Positions 1 to 10,157 of a stretch of 61,423 bases of DNA are shown here, piece after piece. The position numbers and the translations under genes are program-made. Source of the stretch: an uncultured Pelagibacteraceae bacterium. GTDB taxonomy: Bacteria > Pseudomonadota > Alphaproteobacteria > Pelagibacterales > Pelagibacteraceae. Under the pieces are notes generated by a model. That model searched no databases. It was not told the origin of the DNA and saw nothing but the letters and a program-made list of their open reading frames with translations. The DNA is taken from positions 1 through 61,423 of the forward strand of contig CABXRX010000003.1 in the NCBI GenBank assembly GCA_902514745.1. Reading direction: 5' to 3'. How positions within the stretch are numbered: position 1 is the first letter of the stretch; each line of letters begins with the position of its first letter.

Positions 1-362
1 TTTGTAAGGAATCGAATTGTAATTTTTATACTTTCATTTTGTTTTTGTTCATTTGAGTACCAATCTGTAATGATAATTCCACCACTATAATTTACAGAAG
101 AGAGAGGCATAAAATCAATTACATCAAGAGAAGCTCTCCATAATTCGTTAGAACTTGCAAACTCAAAAACGCCACCTTTGGATCCACCGAATTGATCATT
201 TAGTTTAAAACCTCTTCCTTCTTCAAGATTTTTTTTTACTCTTTCTGCTGGATCGGCTGGAAACTTTCTGGCATCACCTCCTGGAAGTTTTCCATTACAT
301 CCAAGCAATAAAAAAGAGAATATTGCAATAAAGCTCAATATTTTGATGTTTTTTATAATCAT
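1..362 (-). CDS. DUF3576-like lipoprotein, partial (3' end outside window)
   Basis: Open frame from ATG (rc 360-362) to window edge: MIIKNIKILSFIAIFSFLLLGCNGKLPGGDARKFPADPAERVKKNLEEGRG...; lipobox LLLGC. Not in ORF track. Confidence 0.75.
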   Translation of the reverse strand, partial: MIIKNIKILSFIAIFSFLLLGCNGKLPGGDARKFPADPAERVKKNLEEGRGFKLNDQFGGSKGGVFEFASSNELWRASLDVIDFMPLSSVNYSGGIIITDWYSNEQKQNESIKITIRFLT

Positions 363-563
363 ATTGGTATTTTTTGAAAATCTTATACAATAATTAAGTA
401 ATTTTGCCTAAATTTATTAAAAAACCATAAATTTGTTGCAAAAATACAACACTACTCATTTTTTTTTGAATATAGTTAATATTAGCCTAAATATCAATTT
501 ACCATCATATATAAACTGCCTGTTTATTATTAATAATAACAATTAAATAAAGGAGTAATTAAT

Positions 564-1520
564 ATGAACAAATTTAAGAAAATAGGTTTAACTGCTTTAG
601 CAGCTTCACTTGTTTCTGTTTCAGCGCATGCAGGTGCTATGTCTGTAGCTGGATCAGCTTCAATGAATGCAGGTGCTTACAGTGGTGAAGGTCACAATGG
701 AGGAACTACTTTCTCTATGGGTAACCAATTAACTTTTACTGGTTCAGGTGAGCTAGATAATGGTATGACTGTATCACTTTCATTTATCCAAGATGAAGGA
801 ACAGCTACATTTGATAACCACAGTGTATCAGTTAGTTCTGATGGTATGGGTACTTTAGTACTACATGGTCAAGGTGGTGGTTCAGCTACTTCAGCTATGG
901 ACGCTACAGCAGCTGGTAACCTTTGGGATACTTTTGACGGTACAGGGTTAGCAACTGGTGTTACACATACTAACTCAGCGCCTGGTACAAATGCATTTAT
1001 GTACACTTTGCCTGAAATTATGGATGGTGTAGCTATAAACGCATCTTATGAGCCTCAAGCTTCTGGAAACACTAATGATTCTGGAACTGGTTGGTCTGTA
1101 ACTTATACTGGTATAGAAGGTTTAACAGCTATCTACAGTATATCTGACGAAGTAGGAACAACTTCTGCTTTATCAGGTGAACAAACAGCTTGGAAATTAG
1201 CTTATGTTTACGGTTCAATAACTGCTACTGCAACTGGAAGTGATTTTGATGTACAAACAGCTTCTAGCGACCAAGATGTTTCATCTTATGCAGTTTCTTA
1301 CACAGTATCTGATGAACTATCAGTTACTTACGGTACAGAAACAATCGAAAGTGGAACTGCTGGAGATCAAGATGCTGAATACAATAAGCTAAGTGCGTCT
1401 TATGTTTCAGGTGGAATGACTGTTTCAGCGGCATTAGCTCAAGCTGAAAACATTGACCACAGCACAAACGCTAACGCAGACCTTGATTACTGGTCTCTTG
1501 GCTTTGCATTTGCATTCTAA
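564..1520 (+). CDS. porin-like outer membrane beta-barrel protein
   Basis: Signal peptide ending AHA, repeated amphipathic beta strands, C-terminal aromatic ...YWSLGFAFAF; upstream aaaggag SD. Confidence 0.8.
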   Translation: MNKFKKIGLTALAASLVSVSAHAGAMSVAGSASMNAGAYSGEGHNGGTTFSMGNQLTFTGSGELDNGMTVSLSFIQDEGTATFDNHSVSVSSDGMGTLVLHGQGGGSATSAMDATAAGNLWDTFDGTGLATGVTHTNSAPGTNAFMYTLPEIMDGVAINASYEPQASGNTNDSGTGWSVTYTGIEGLTAIYSISDEVGTTSALSGEQTAWKLAYVYGSITATATGSDFDVQTASSDQDVSSYAVSYTVSDELSVTYGTETIESGTAGDQDAEYNKLSASYVSGGMTVSAALAQAENIDHSTNANADLDYWSLGFAFAF

Positions 1521-1544
1521 TTTAATTTAGATACAAATTATATT

Positions 1545-1574
1545 AAAAGGGCCCCTTTTTAGGGGCCTTTTTTT
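1545..1574. terminator. intrinsic terminator, probably bidirectional between convergent genes
   Basis: aaaagggccccttttta-ggggccttttttttt; GC-rich stem with A and T tracts on the two sides. Confidence 0.85.
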
Positions 1575-2104
1575 TATTCAAAATAAGATATCCCAGCAAA
1601 ATCATACTGATTTAAAAGAGAAAGTTTTTTTTTATTTTTTTCTGAAATTCCACCAAGCACAACAATATCTTTCACGGTAAGTTTAGAGAGTAGTTTAAAT
1701 CTATTAATTCCCAAAAAATTTTTATTTTTTTTAAACAAAGAAGATAAAAAAATTTTTTTTACTTTTTGATTTTCTTTTATTCTGATTTCTTTTAGGTTGT
1801 GTGCTGATCCAATAATTTTGAAGTTTTTCTTATAAGAGTAAGCTAAGTGCTTTAAGCTTTTATTAAAAGCTGGAATATAAGCACCATCCAAATCAAGTTT
1901 AATAGCTAATTTAATATTATTTGACAAATAAAACTTAATAGATTTTTTTTTACAATATCTTTTTATTTTTAGAATAATTGTTTGGTCTATTGGCTTTGAT
2001 GAGTAGTTTCTATAAATTATTACGGTTTGTTTATCTTGTTTATCGATATTATTTGTGTCAAATTTATTAATAAAGTAATATTTTCTCATCATATAAATAT
2101 GCAT
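1574..2104 (-). CDS. thiamine-phosphate synthase / TenI-like TIM-barrel protein (short)
   Basis: 176 aa; ...KLDLDGAYIPAFNKSL...IIGSAHNLKEI...VVLGGISEKN resembles the TMP-TENI family. Confidence 0.55.
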   Translation of the reverse strand: MHIYMMRKYYFINKFDTNNIDKQDKQTVIIYRNYSSKPIDQTIILKIKRYCKKKSIKFYLSNNIKLAIKLDLDGAYIPAFNKSLKHLAYSYKKNFKIIGSAHNLKEIRIKENQKVKKIFLSSLFKKNKNFLGINRFKLLSKLTVKDIVVLGGISEKNKKKLSLLNQYDFAGISYFE

Positions 2105-2758
2105 AATACTATTAAAAATTTATTAGACATCGAAAATAATATTAAAGTTTATCTTAGCAAATTAAATATTAATAATAATCCTAAAATTGTTGCGGTATCA
2201 AAGACTTTTAAAATTGATAGAGTCTTACCTCTTATAGAGCATGGCCATGTAGATTATGGTGAAAACAAAGTTCAGGAAGCAGTTGAAAAATGGACAGAAA
2301 TTAAAAAAAAAAAATCACAGGTAAGATTGCATATGATTGGTAAATTACAAACTAACAAAGTAAAATTTGCTGTTCAAATATTTGATTATATTCATTCAGT
2401 AGACAGTATTAAACTCGCAAAAAAGATTGTGGATGAACAAAATAAAATAAATAAAAAAATCAAAATATTTTTACAAGTTAATATTGGAGACGAAAATCAA
2501 AAATCAGGAATTCATAAAAAAGAAGTTAGCCAATTAGTTTCTTATTGCAAAGAAATTGATTTAGATTTAATTGGCTTGATGTGTATTCCACCGGTAGATA
2601 TTGATCCTGAGAGATATTTTGAAGAGATGAATAAACTGAATAAAAATCTGAATTTTTCAGAATTAAGTATGGGAATGTCCTCTGATTATCTTAAAGCTGC
2701 CAAACATCATTCAACATATGTTAGAATTGGATCTAGTATTTTTGGCCAGAGATCTTAA
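2099..2758 (+). CDS. yggS: YggS/PROSC family PLP-binding protein
   Basis: IVAVSKTFKIDRVLPLIEHGHVDYGENKVQEAVEKW, HMIGKLQTNKVK, LMCIPP, LSMGMSSDYLKAAKHHSTYVRIGSSIFGQR. Internal ATG at 2099 preferred to ORF-track 2027. Confidence 0.92.
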   Translation: MHNTIKNLLDIENNIKVYLSKLNINNNPKIVAVSKTFKIDRVLPLIEHGHVDYGENKVQEAVEKWTEIKKKKSQVRLHMIGKLQTNKVKFAVQIFDYIHSVDSIKLAKKIVDEQNKINKKIKIFLQVNIGDENQKSGIHKKEVSQLVSYCKEIDLDLIGLMCIPPVDIDPERYFEEMNKLNKNLNFSELSMGMSSDYLKAAKHHSTYVRIGSSIFGQRS

Positions 2759-3249
2759 GATATTTTTATTTTAGAATTTTTTTTAATTAATTTTAGCATA
2801 ATCAAAAAATCTTTTTCCTTTAAAGCTACACATCCTGCTGTTGGTTTATAATCTTTAGTTAAGTGAATAAAAATACAACTACCTTTACCAGTAATAGGCT
2901 TATTAAAGTTGTACTTAATTGGAATTAGGAAATCATATTTATAATCTTTTCTTTTTAATTTTTCATGTTTAACTTTTTTTTCTATTTTAAAAATTTTATT
3001 ATATTTTTTTGGAAAACGCACATCATCACACCAACCCATATCTTTTTTAATTTCGATGCACTTTAATAAAGTAGACGGTTTTTCCTTGCGATCTTTCCTA
3101 AAATAAAGATTTTCAATCTCAAAGGTTCCTTTTGGTGTTTTTTTATCTCCTTCTTTTTTGTTTTTTGTAGATCCTTTTTTTCCTATACAACACCTAAATT
3201 TAAATTCATCTATTTGAAGAGTATGTTTATTTTTGACTGAAATTGTCAT
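2755..3249 (-). CDS. L,D-transpeptidase (YkuD) family protein
   Basis: CCIGKKGSTKNKKEGDKKTPKGTFEIE...GSCIFIHLTKDYKPTAGCVAL (HxxxxxxxxxGC-type motif). Confidence 0.85.
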   Translation of the reverse strand: MTISVKNKHTLQIDEFKFRCCIGKKGSTKNKKEGDKKTPKGTFEIENLYFRKDRKEKPSTLLKCIEIKKDMGWCDDVRFPKKYNKIFKIEKKVKHEKLKRKDYKYDFLIPIKYNFNKPITGKGSCIFIHLTKDYKPTAGCVALKEKDFLIMLKLIKKNSKIKIS

Positions 3250-3261
3250 ATTCTCTTTTTT

Positions 3262-3825
3262 GTGAGTACTCAGAATTTAATAATATATAAGTTTACACCA
3301 TTATATCACATTCTTGAAGAACTTGGTTTAGATTTAAATTTTAAGTTAAGTTTTGCAGATAGTGAGAATTCTTTAAAAGACAAAATAAAAAATCAAAGTA
3401 ATTATTTGGTTATTTCAAGAAAAAAATATTTAGATATTGATAATCAATTAGTTTTAGAAAATACACCAATCAAAATTTTTAAATTAGTTGAAAAAATAAA
3501 TATTGAATTATTAAGATTACAATTTAACAGCCAATCTCAAGTGAAAATTAAAAAATATACTATTGATCTAAATTCAAGAGAAATAACAATTAATAATACC
3601 AGACTAAAGTTGACTGAAAAAGAAATTAATACGATTAGTTATTTATCAAAATTAAATAAGCCGGTCAGTGTTGATGAATTGCAAGAAAAAGTTTGGAGTT
3701 ATCAATCTGATATTGAGACTCATACTGTTGAGACACATATCTATCGATTAAGAAAAAAATTTTTAGATACTTTCGATGATAATGAATTTATTATTAGTAA
3801 AAAAAATGGTTATCAAATTAAATAA
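3262..3825 (+). CDS. OmpR-type winged-helix protein with degenerate receiver-like N-terminus
   Basis: C-terminal Trans_reg_C: LTEKEINTISYLSKLNKPVSVDELQEKVWSYQSDIETHTVETHIYRLRKKF; GTG start. Confidence 0.8.
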   Translation: MSTQNLIIYKFTPLYHILEELGLDLNFKLSFADSENSLKDKIKNQSNYLVISRKKYLDIDNQLVLENTPIKIFKLVEKINIELLRLQFNSQSQVKIKKYTIDLNSREITINNTRLKLTEKEINTISYLSKLNKPVSVDELQEKVWSYQSDIETHTVETHIYRLRKKFLDTFDDNEFIISKKNGYQIK

Positions 3826-3925
3826 GAAAAACCCAATAGCTAAAGATCTATTTACCAAAAAATATAAGCCAAAAGTAGTAAAGCCTAAAAAGGGTAAGGG
3901 AAGTTTTAAAAGAAAAAAAATTTGA
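3806..3925 (+). CDS. arfA: ArfA-like alternative ribosome-rescue factor (39 aa)
   Basis: MVIKLNKKNPIAKDLFTKKYKPKVVKPKKGKGSFKRKKI*; KKGKGS[YF]xRK signature, ungapped over 29 aa against remembered E. coli ArfA. Overlaps preceding CDS in +1 frame; below ORF-track size cutoff. Confidence 0.72.
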   Translation: MVIKLNKKNPIAKDLFTKKYKPKVVKPKKGKGSFKRKKI

Positions 3926-3927
3926 GC

Positions 3928-4857
3928 TTATAGTCTTGCACCAATTTGTTGTATTACTCTTGATGACATTTCAGTACCTTTTTCCAAACATTCTTTCATT
4001 GGAAATTTATTAATGTACCCATGAAGAAATCCAGCAGCAAACAGATCGCCAGCACCTGTAAGGTCAATAATTTTAAGATTTTGTTGAATATCACTTTCAA
4101 AAATATCTTCACCCTTAACTACAATTGCACCTTTTTCACCTCTTGTTACGACTATTAATTTATTAAGTCGTTTTGAAAAATCTATAACTTCGTTAAAATT
4201 TTTTGCTTCAATTAAAGAAGTAATCTCTTGTTCATTAGCAAAAGTTATATCTAGTTTGTTTTTTACTAAGTTTAAAAAATGAGGTTTATGTCTATCCACA
4301 CAAAATAGATCAGAGAGCGACATGGCTACTTTATTTGCATTGTTAATAGCTTTATCAAACGCTTTCTTGGGCTCTCCTTCATCCCATAAGTAACCCTCTA
4401 AAAATATTATCTCACTTTTTTTAATTGCATTAGAACTAACATCATTTTCATTTATTTTTCCTGCTGTTCCTAAAAATGTACACATTGTTCTCTCTGAGTC
4501 TGGAGTAACTAATATTAAACAAGTGCCTGTTGGTAATTCCTCCTTCTTTTTTGTGTAAAAATATTCCACTTTTTCTTTTTTTAGACCTTCTTCATATTTA
4601 TCACCAAAGTCGTCATCAGAAACTTTTCCTATAAAACCTACTTTGTCACCAAGTTGAGATAATCCAACTATAGAATTTGCTACAGAACCTCCAGAAACAG
4701 TTTTTTCAATTTTAAGATTTGTTAATAAATTTTTGAATTCATTTTCCTCAAAAAATAGTTTCATTGTACTCTTTGTAAGATTATTTTGTTCAATGAAACT
4801 GTCATTTACTTTACAAATGACATCAACTATTGCATTTCCTATTCCTAGAATTTTCAT
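3928..4857 (-). CDS. PfkB family carbohydrate/adenosine kinase
   Basis: GNAIVDVICKV..., VSGGSVANSIVGL, IIDLTGAGDLFAAGFLHGY. Confidence 0.9.
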   Translation of the reverse strand: MKILGIGNAIVDVICKVNDSFIEQNNLTKSTMKLFFEENEFKNLLTNLKIEKTVSGGSVANSIVGLSQLGDKVGFIGKVSDDDFGDKYEEGLKKEKVEYFYTKKKEELPTGTCLILVTPDSERTMCTFLGTAGKINENDVSSNAIKKSEIIFLEGYLWDEGEPKKAFDKAINNANKVAMSLSDLFCVDRHKPHFLNLVKNKLDITFANEQEITSLIEAKNFNEVIDFSKRLNKLIVVTRGEKGAIVVKGEDIFESDIQQNLKIIDLTGAGDLFAAGFLHGYINKFPMKECLEKGTEMSSRVIQQIGARL

Positions 4858-4858
4858 A

Positions 4859-5512
4859 TTATGCTTTTTGGGTAATAACAGGTTTTTTTCTATTTGGGTA
4901 GCACGTAGTGCATATTTTGCATGTTAAACCATAACAATCTCTTGCCTTGCAATATTCTCTACCATAAAAAATTATTTGCAAATGAAGCTTAGACCAAGTT
5001 TTCTTTGGAAATATTCGTTTTAAATCTTTTTCAGTTTGAGCTACATTTTTTCCATTTGTTAAACCCCATCTTTGAGAAAGTCTATGAATATGGGTATCAA
5101 CTGCGAAAGCTGGATATCCGAAACCCTGGGACATCACTACACTCGCTGTTTTATGGCCAACACCAGGGAGTTTTTCAAGCTCTTCAAAAGTTTTAGGAAC
5201 TTTTCCGTTATGTTTTTCTAAAACTTGTTTTGACATTAAGTAAATACTTTTTGCTTTAACTCTAAAAATACCAATTTTTTTTATTAATTTTTCAATTTTT
5301 TTTCTTCCTAATTTTACAAAGTGTTCTGGTTTGAAATACTTTGGGTATATATTTTTTGTTACATTGTTAACATTTACATCTGTACATTGAGCCGAAAGAA
5401 GTACAGAAATTAATAGTGTAAAAGTATTCTTACTTTTTAAAGGAATTGGTGCTTTAGGATAAATTTTATTTAAAGTTTTAATTATTATTTTTGCTTTTTG
5501 TTTTTCATTCAT
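4859..5512 (-). CDS. nth: endonuclease III
   Basis: LSAQCTDVNVN, LEKLPGVGHKTASVV, HIHRLSQRWGL, C-terminal Cys cluster CKARDCYGLTCKICTTC. Confidence 0.95.
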   Translation of the reverse strand: MNEKQKAKIIIKTLNKIYPKAPIPLKSKNTFTLLISVLLSAQCTDVNVNNVTKNIYPKYFKPEHFVKLGRKKIEKLIKKIGIFRVKAKSIYLMSKQVLEKHNGKVPKTFEELEKLPGVGHKTASVVMSQGFGYPAFAVDTHIHRLSQRWGLTNGKNVAQTEKDLKRIFPKKTWSKLHLQIIFYGREYCKARDCYGLTCKICTTCYPNRKKPVITQKA

Positions 5513-6288
5513 TATGAAAAATTAAGCAAATCTCTCATAGAATATAAACCCGGTTTCTTTTTCATTAACCATTTAGAGGCGGTTAGAGCTCCATCTGAGT
5601 AAAGCGCTCTATCAAAAGCTTCGTGGTTTAATGTAATTATTTCTTTTCCACTTGAGAATTTCACTTCGTGTTCACCTATAATTTCACCTCTTCTAATTGA
5701 ATTAAAATTAATTTTTTTTCCATAAGGAAAAGATTTTTTATTTAAAAATTTTTTACCAATTAAATTGTATAAATTTTTATTTTTTCCATCTGCAATTCCT
5801 TTACCAAGCATTAACGCAGTACCAGATGGATAGTCTTTTTTATGTTTATGATGTACTTCAAATATTTTACTTAAATATTCATCATTTAGTGATTTTGATG
5901 CAATTTCAGTTAAATACATTAATAAATTTACACCTAAGCTCATGTTGCCAGCTTTTAAAATAGGTATCTTTTTTGAATATTTTTTAATTTGATTTTCTTG
6001 GCTCCTAGTAAATCCTGTAGTACCAATTACTACTTTTTTTCTTAGTTTTGATGCTATTTTTAATATCTCAAGGGTGCAATTTGGTACTGTAAAATCAATA
6101 ATTACGTCAGTTTTTTTAAAGGCTTTATCAGAATTTAATTCAGGTTTAATTCCATTAAATGTTTTATTTACTGGTCTATTTTCTGTAAGTGCAACTAACT
6201 TAAAATTTTTATTTTTCTTTGAAGATTTGATGAGTTGTTGACCCATTCTGCCCATGCATCCTGAGATCGCTAAATTAATATTTTTCAT
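5512..6288 (-). CDS. dapB: 4-hydroxy-tetrahydrodipicolinate reductase
   Basis: ISGCMGRMGQQL, VIIDFTVPN, GTTGF, EVHHKHKKDYPSGTALML. Confidence 0.95.
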   Translation of the reverse strand: MKNINLAISGCMGRMGQQLIKSSKKNKNFKLVALTENRPVNKTFNGIKPELNSDKAFKKTDVIIDFTVPNCTLEILKIASKLRKKVVIGTTGFTRSQENQIKKYSKKIPILKAGNMSLGVNLLMYLTEIASKSLNDEYLSKIFEVHHKHKKDYPSGTALMLGKGIADGKNKNLYNLIGKKFLNKKSFPYGKKINFNSIRRGEIIGEHEVKFSSGKEIITLNHEAFDRALYSDGALTASKWLMKKKPGLYSMRDLLNFS

Positions 6289-6323
6289 TTATAAATATTA
6301 ACTCTTTTTAGGAGATTAGTCTT

Positions 6324-7451
6324 TTAGTTTTTCCAGAAATCTTTTGCTTTTTGAAAAAACTTTTTTATGCTTGGATTTGACTTGTCGTTTTCAATTTCTC
6401 TAAATTGCTCTAGTAAGTCTTTTTGTTTTTTATTCAAATATACTGGCACTTCTGTTTTGACTTGAACATACAAGTCACCAAAATCACCTCTTCTCATAAA
6501 TGGCATTCCCTTACCTTTTAATCTAAATTGTTTACCATTTTGTGTTCCATCAGGAATTTTTATTTTTGCTTTTCCACCGTCAATAGTTGGAATTTCAATA
6601 GTAGTTCCTAATGCAGCATCAGCTAGAGAAATTGGAAATTCAAAAAATAAATTTTCATCTGATCTTTTAAATAAGTCATGGGAATGAACGTTGATAAATA
6701 AATATAGGTCACCTGTTGCTCCACCTCTGCTACCTGCTTCACCTTTACCTGCTAATCTAATTCTTGTTCCGTCGTCAACACCTTTAGGAATTGTAACTGA
6801 TATTTTCTTAGAGGCTTGTTTCTTACCCTGTCCATTACAGTCATTACACGGATTTGTAATTTCCTCCCCATTACCATTACATTGTGGGCACGTTTGTTGA
6901 ACTGTGAAAAAACCTTGGTTAGATCTTATTTTTCCATTTCCACCACAGTAAGTACATCTGTCTGGAGAGTGACCGGGTTTTGAACCATTCCCTTTACAAG
7001 TGTTACATTTTTCTGATGTTGAAAATTTAATATCTTGTTTTTTTCCTTGGTAAGCTTCTTCAAGTGTGATTGATAAATCATATCTTAGATCTGAGCCTCT
7101 GTTATTAGAACTTCTATTTCTTGATCTGCCACCACCACCAAAATCACCAAAAAAATCTTCGAAAATATCTGAAAAATCTGCTCCACCAAATCCACCAAAA
7201 CCACCGCCTTGTCTTCCACCCCCATTTTCAAAGGCCGCATGACCAAAATTATCATAGTTTTGTTTTTTTTCTTTATCTGAAAGAATTCCGTAAGCTTCAC
7301 TGGCTTCTTTGAATTTATCTTCTGCAACCTTATCACCAGGATTTTTGTCAGGATGATATTTAACAGCAAGTTTTCTATAAGCTGATTTTAGTTCGTCTGG
7401 GGATGCACTTTTACCAACACCTAAAACATCGTAAAAATCTCTTTTAGCCAT
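6324..7451 (-). CDS. dnaJ: chaperone protein DnaJ
   Basis: J domain with HPD, G/F-rich region, four CxxCxGxG zinc repeats. Confidence 0.98.
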   Translation of the reverse strand: MAKRDFYDVLGVGKSASPDELKSAYRKLAVKYHPDKNPGDKVAEDKFKEASEAYGILSDKEKKQNYDNFGHAAFENGGGRQGGGFGGFGGADFSDIFEDFFGDFGGGGRSRNRSSNNRGSDLRYDLSITLEEAYQGKKQDIKFSTSEKCNTCKGNGSKPGHSPDRCTYCGGNGKIRSNQGFFTVQQTCPQCNGNGEEITNPCNDCNGQGKKQASKKISVTIPKGVDDGTRIRLAGKGEAGSRGGATGDLYLFINVHSHDLFKRSDENLFFEFPISLADAALGTTIEIPTIDGGKAKIKIPDGTQNGKQFRLKGKGMPFMRRGDFGDLYVQVKTEVPVYLNKKQKDLLEQFREIENDKSNPSIKKFFQKAKDFWKN

Positions 7452-7483
7452 AAGTTACTTTGAGATAATTGTTGTTGAAAGTT

Positions 7484-9418
7484 TTATGCGCTTTTTTCTT
7501 TATCTTCTTCTTTATTTTCTTCTTTTACTTCTTCAAAATCTGCATCAACTACATTATCGTCTTTTTTTCCTTCATCATTATTTTTACTATCATCAGGTGA
7601 ATCTGGTTTTTTCTCTTGAGATTTATATATAGCTTCTCCTAATTTCATCGATGCTTGAACTAACGTTTCTGTTTTTTTCTTGATGTCTTCATTATCAGTT
7701 CCTTTAAGAGCTTCTTTTAAACTGGATGATGCGTCTTCGATTGCTTTTTTTTCAGAATCAGTAATTTTAGATCCATGCTCTTTAAGATTTTTTTCAGTTG
7801 AATGAATTAAGGTGTCAGCTTGGTTTCTTGTATCCACAGATTCTCTTTTCTTTTTATCTTCTTCTTTATTAGCTTCTGCATCTTTGACCATTTTTTCAAT
7901 TTCTTCTTCACTCAATCCTCCAGAAGCTTGGATTTGAATCTTCTGCTCTTTTCCAGTTCCTTTATCCTTTGCAGAAACACTTACTATGCCGTTTGCATCA
8001 ATATCAAAAGTAACTTCAATTTGAGGAACTCCTCTTGGAGCTGCAGCAATACCAACTAATTCAAAGTTTCCTAACATTTTGTTGTCAGTTGCCATTTCTC
8101 TTTCACCCTGAAGAACTCTAATAGAAACTGCAGGTTGATTATCTTCTGCGGTAGAAAATACCTGGCTTTTTTTTGTAGGTATTGTTGTGTTTTTTTCAAT
8201 TAGCTTAGTTGATACCCCACCAAGAGTTTCAATACCTAAAGAAAGAGGTGTAACATCTAGAAGAAGTACATCTTTAACATCTCCTTGAAGTACTCCGGCT
8301 TGAATAGCTGCACCCATGGCTACAACTTCATCTGGATTAACACTTTTGTTAGGATCTTTTCCAAAGAAATTTTTAACTTCCTCTAAAACTTTAGGCATTC
8401 TTGTCATTCCACCTACCATGACAATTTCGTCTATGTCACTTGCAGAAATGCCTGCATCACTTAATGCCGTTTTGCAAGGCGGCAAAGTCTTAGCTATTAA
8501 ATCTTCAACAAGAGCTTCAAGTTTTGCTCTAGTCATTTTTAAATTAATATGTTTTGGTCCTGTTTTATCAGCAGTAATAAATGGTAAATTAATATCTGTT
8601 TGTTCTGCTGATGATAGTTCGATTTTAGCTTTTTCAGCAGCTTCTTTTAATCTTTGAAGTGCAAGCTTGTCTGATGTTAGATCTATTCCATTATCTTTTT
8701 TAAATTCAGCTGTTAAGTATTCAACGATTGTATTATCAAAATCTTCTCCTCCTAAAAAAGTGTCTCCATTAGTTGATTTAACTTCGAATACACCATCCCC
8801 TAATTCCAAAATAGAAACGTCAAATGTTCCTCCACCTAAATCGTAAACCGCAATCTTTTTATTTTGTTTTTTATCCAATCCATATGCTAATGAAGCTGCA
8901 GTTGGCTCGTTGATAATTCTTAAAACTTCTAGACCTGCAATTTTACCAGCATCTTTAGTTGCTTGTCTTTGTGCATCATTAAAGTATGCGGGAACAGTTA
9001 TTACTGCTTTGGTTACTTCTTGACCTAAGTATTTTTCAGCAGTTTCTTTCATTTTTTGTAGAATAAAGGCAGATATTTGAGAAGGTGAATATTTTTCCCC
9101 TTTTGCTTCTATCCAAGCATCTCCTTTTTCTGAATTAACTATTTTAAAAGGAGCTGCTGATATATCTTTTTTTACAGTTGGGTCCTCAAAATTTCTTCCA
9201 ATAAGTCTTTTAACTGCAAAAATTGTATTTTCAGGATTTGTCACAGCTTGTCTTTTAGCTGGTTGACCAACTAGTTTTTCGCTTTCATCTGTAAAAGCTA
9301 CAACTGATGGAGTTGTTCTTGCACCTTCAGTATTTTCTAATACTTTAGGTTGGCTACCCTCCATAATTGACACACAAGAGTTTGTTGTACCAAGATCTAT
9401 TCCTATAATTTTGCTCAT
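7484..9418 (-). CDS. dnaK: molecular chaperone DnaK
   Basis: [17 protein letters not shown]..., full-length Hsp70. Confidence 0.99.
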   Translation of the reverse strand: MSKIIGIDLGTTNSCVSIMEGSQPKVLENTEGARTTPSVVAFTDESEKLVGQPAKRQAVTNPENTIFAVKRLIGRNFEDPTVKKDISAAPFKIVNSEKGDAWIEAKGEKYSPSQISAFILQKMKETAEKYLGQEVTKAVITVPAYFNDAQRQATKDAGKIAGLEVLRIINEPTAASLAYGLDKKQNKKIAVYDLGGGTFDVSILELGDGVFEVKSTNGDTFLGGEDFDNTIVEYLTAEFKKDNGIDLTSDKLALQRLKEAAEKAKIELSSAEQTDINLPFITADKTGPKHINLKMTRAKLEALVEDLIAKTLPPCKTALSDAGISASDIDEIVMVGGMTRMPKVLEEVKNFFGKDPNKSVNPDEVVAMGAAIQAGVLQGDVKDVLLLDVTPLSLGIETLGGVSTKLIEKNTTIPTKKSQVFSTAEDNQPAVSIRVLQGEREMATDNKMLGNFELVGIAAAPRGVPQIEVTFDIDANGIVSVSAKDKGTGKEQKIQIQASGGLSEEEIEKMVKDAEANKEEDKKKRESVDTRNQADTLIHSTEKNLKEHGSKITDSEKKAIEDASSSLKEALKGTDNEDIKKKTETLVQASMKLGEAIYKSQEKKPDSPDDSKNNDEGKKDDNVVDADFEEVKEENKEEDKEKSA

Positions 9419-9479
9419 AATTTAAATTCTACCCTTCATATATGTGTTAAAATTAATTCTACAAGTTCAACAAATGTAA

Positions 9480-10115
9480 TTATTTGTCTAAATTCTCCTT
9501 ATTTTCCTCACTTTTATCATCTTTTTTTTCTGTTTTTTTAGATACGCCCACTAAAGATGGTCTAAGTAATCTATCTTTTATCATAAAACCTTTTTGAACT
9601 TCTTGAACGATTGTTCCTGGTTCTTTTTGATCGTCTTCTATTTCCATCATAGCTTGATGCAAATTTGGATCTAATTTTTTATTGAGACAATCAATTGGCC
9701 TAATATTGTTTTTAGTAAAAATAGAGATCAAATCTTTATTTATTATATCAAAATGCTCTAAGGTTTTTTTTAAAGCCTCGGTGTCTTTAAGAGCTTCATC
9801 ACTTTCTAAAATTAATTTTGATCTTGTAAGGTTGTCAATTAAATTTAACGCCTCTTTCGCAAATGCAAAACCCCCATAATCAAAAGCATCATCTTTTTCT
9901 TTTTCAAACCTTCTTCTTTGGTTTTCCATCTCAGCAAATGTTCTTGCTAATTTGTCTTCCAACTTTTTTATTTTTTCTTCAGGGGATAATTCTATTTTTT
10001 CTTCTACTTCCTCATTTTTTTCTTGCTTATCATTTAATTCTTTTGATGCTTCTTCTTTCTCATTTGAAGTTTTAGACGTAGGGTTTTCTTGATTAAGGTT
10101 TTCCTCTTTTTCCAT
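9480..10115 (-). CDS. grpE: nucleotide exchange factor GrpE
   Basis: KLARTFAEMENQRRRFEKEKDDAFDYGGFAFAKEAL...IDNL; GTIVQEVQKGFMIKDRLLRPSLVGVSK. Start MEKEEN at 10115 preferred to 10142. Confidence 0.95.
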   Translation of the reverse strand: MEKEENLNQENPTSKTSNEKEEASKELNDKQEKNEEVEEKIELSPEEKIKKLEDKLARTFAEMENQRRRFEKEKDDAFDYGGFAFAKEALNLIDNLTRSKLILESDEALKDTEALKKTLEHFDIINKDLISIFTKNNIRPIDCLNKKLDPNLHQAMMEIEDDQKEPGTIVQEVQKGFMIKDRLLRPSLVGVSKKTEKKDDKSEENKENLDK

Positions 10116-10157
10116 GGTGACATATATGGTAAGAAATCTCAAAATTGCTAGGTATTT

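Noticed and set aside
431-440. TTGTTGCAAA shared between the porin upstream region and the dnaA upstream region (about 46560)
   Set aside because: Ten-mer in AT-rich intergenic DNA without further shared context; chance is likely.
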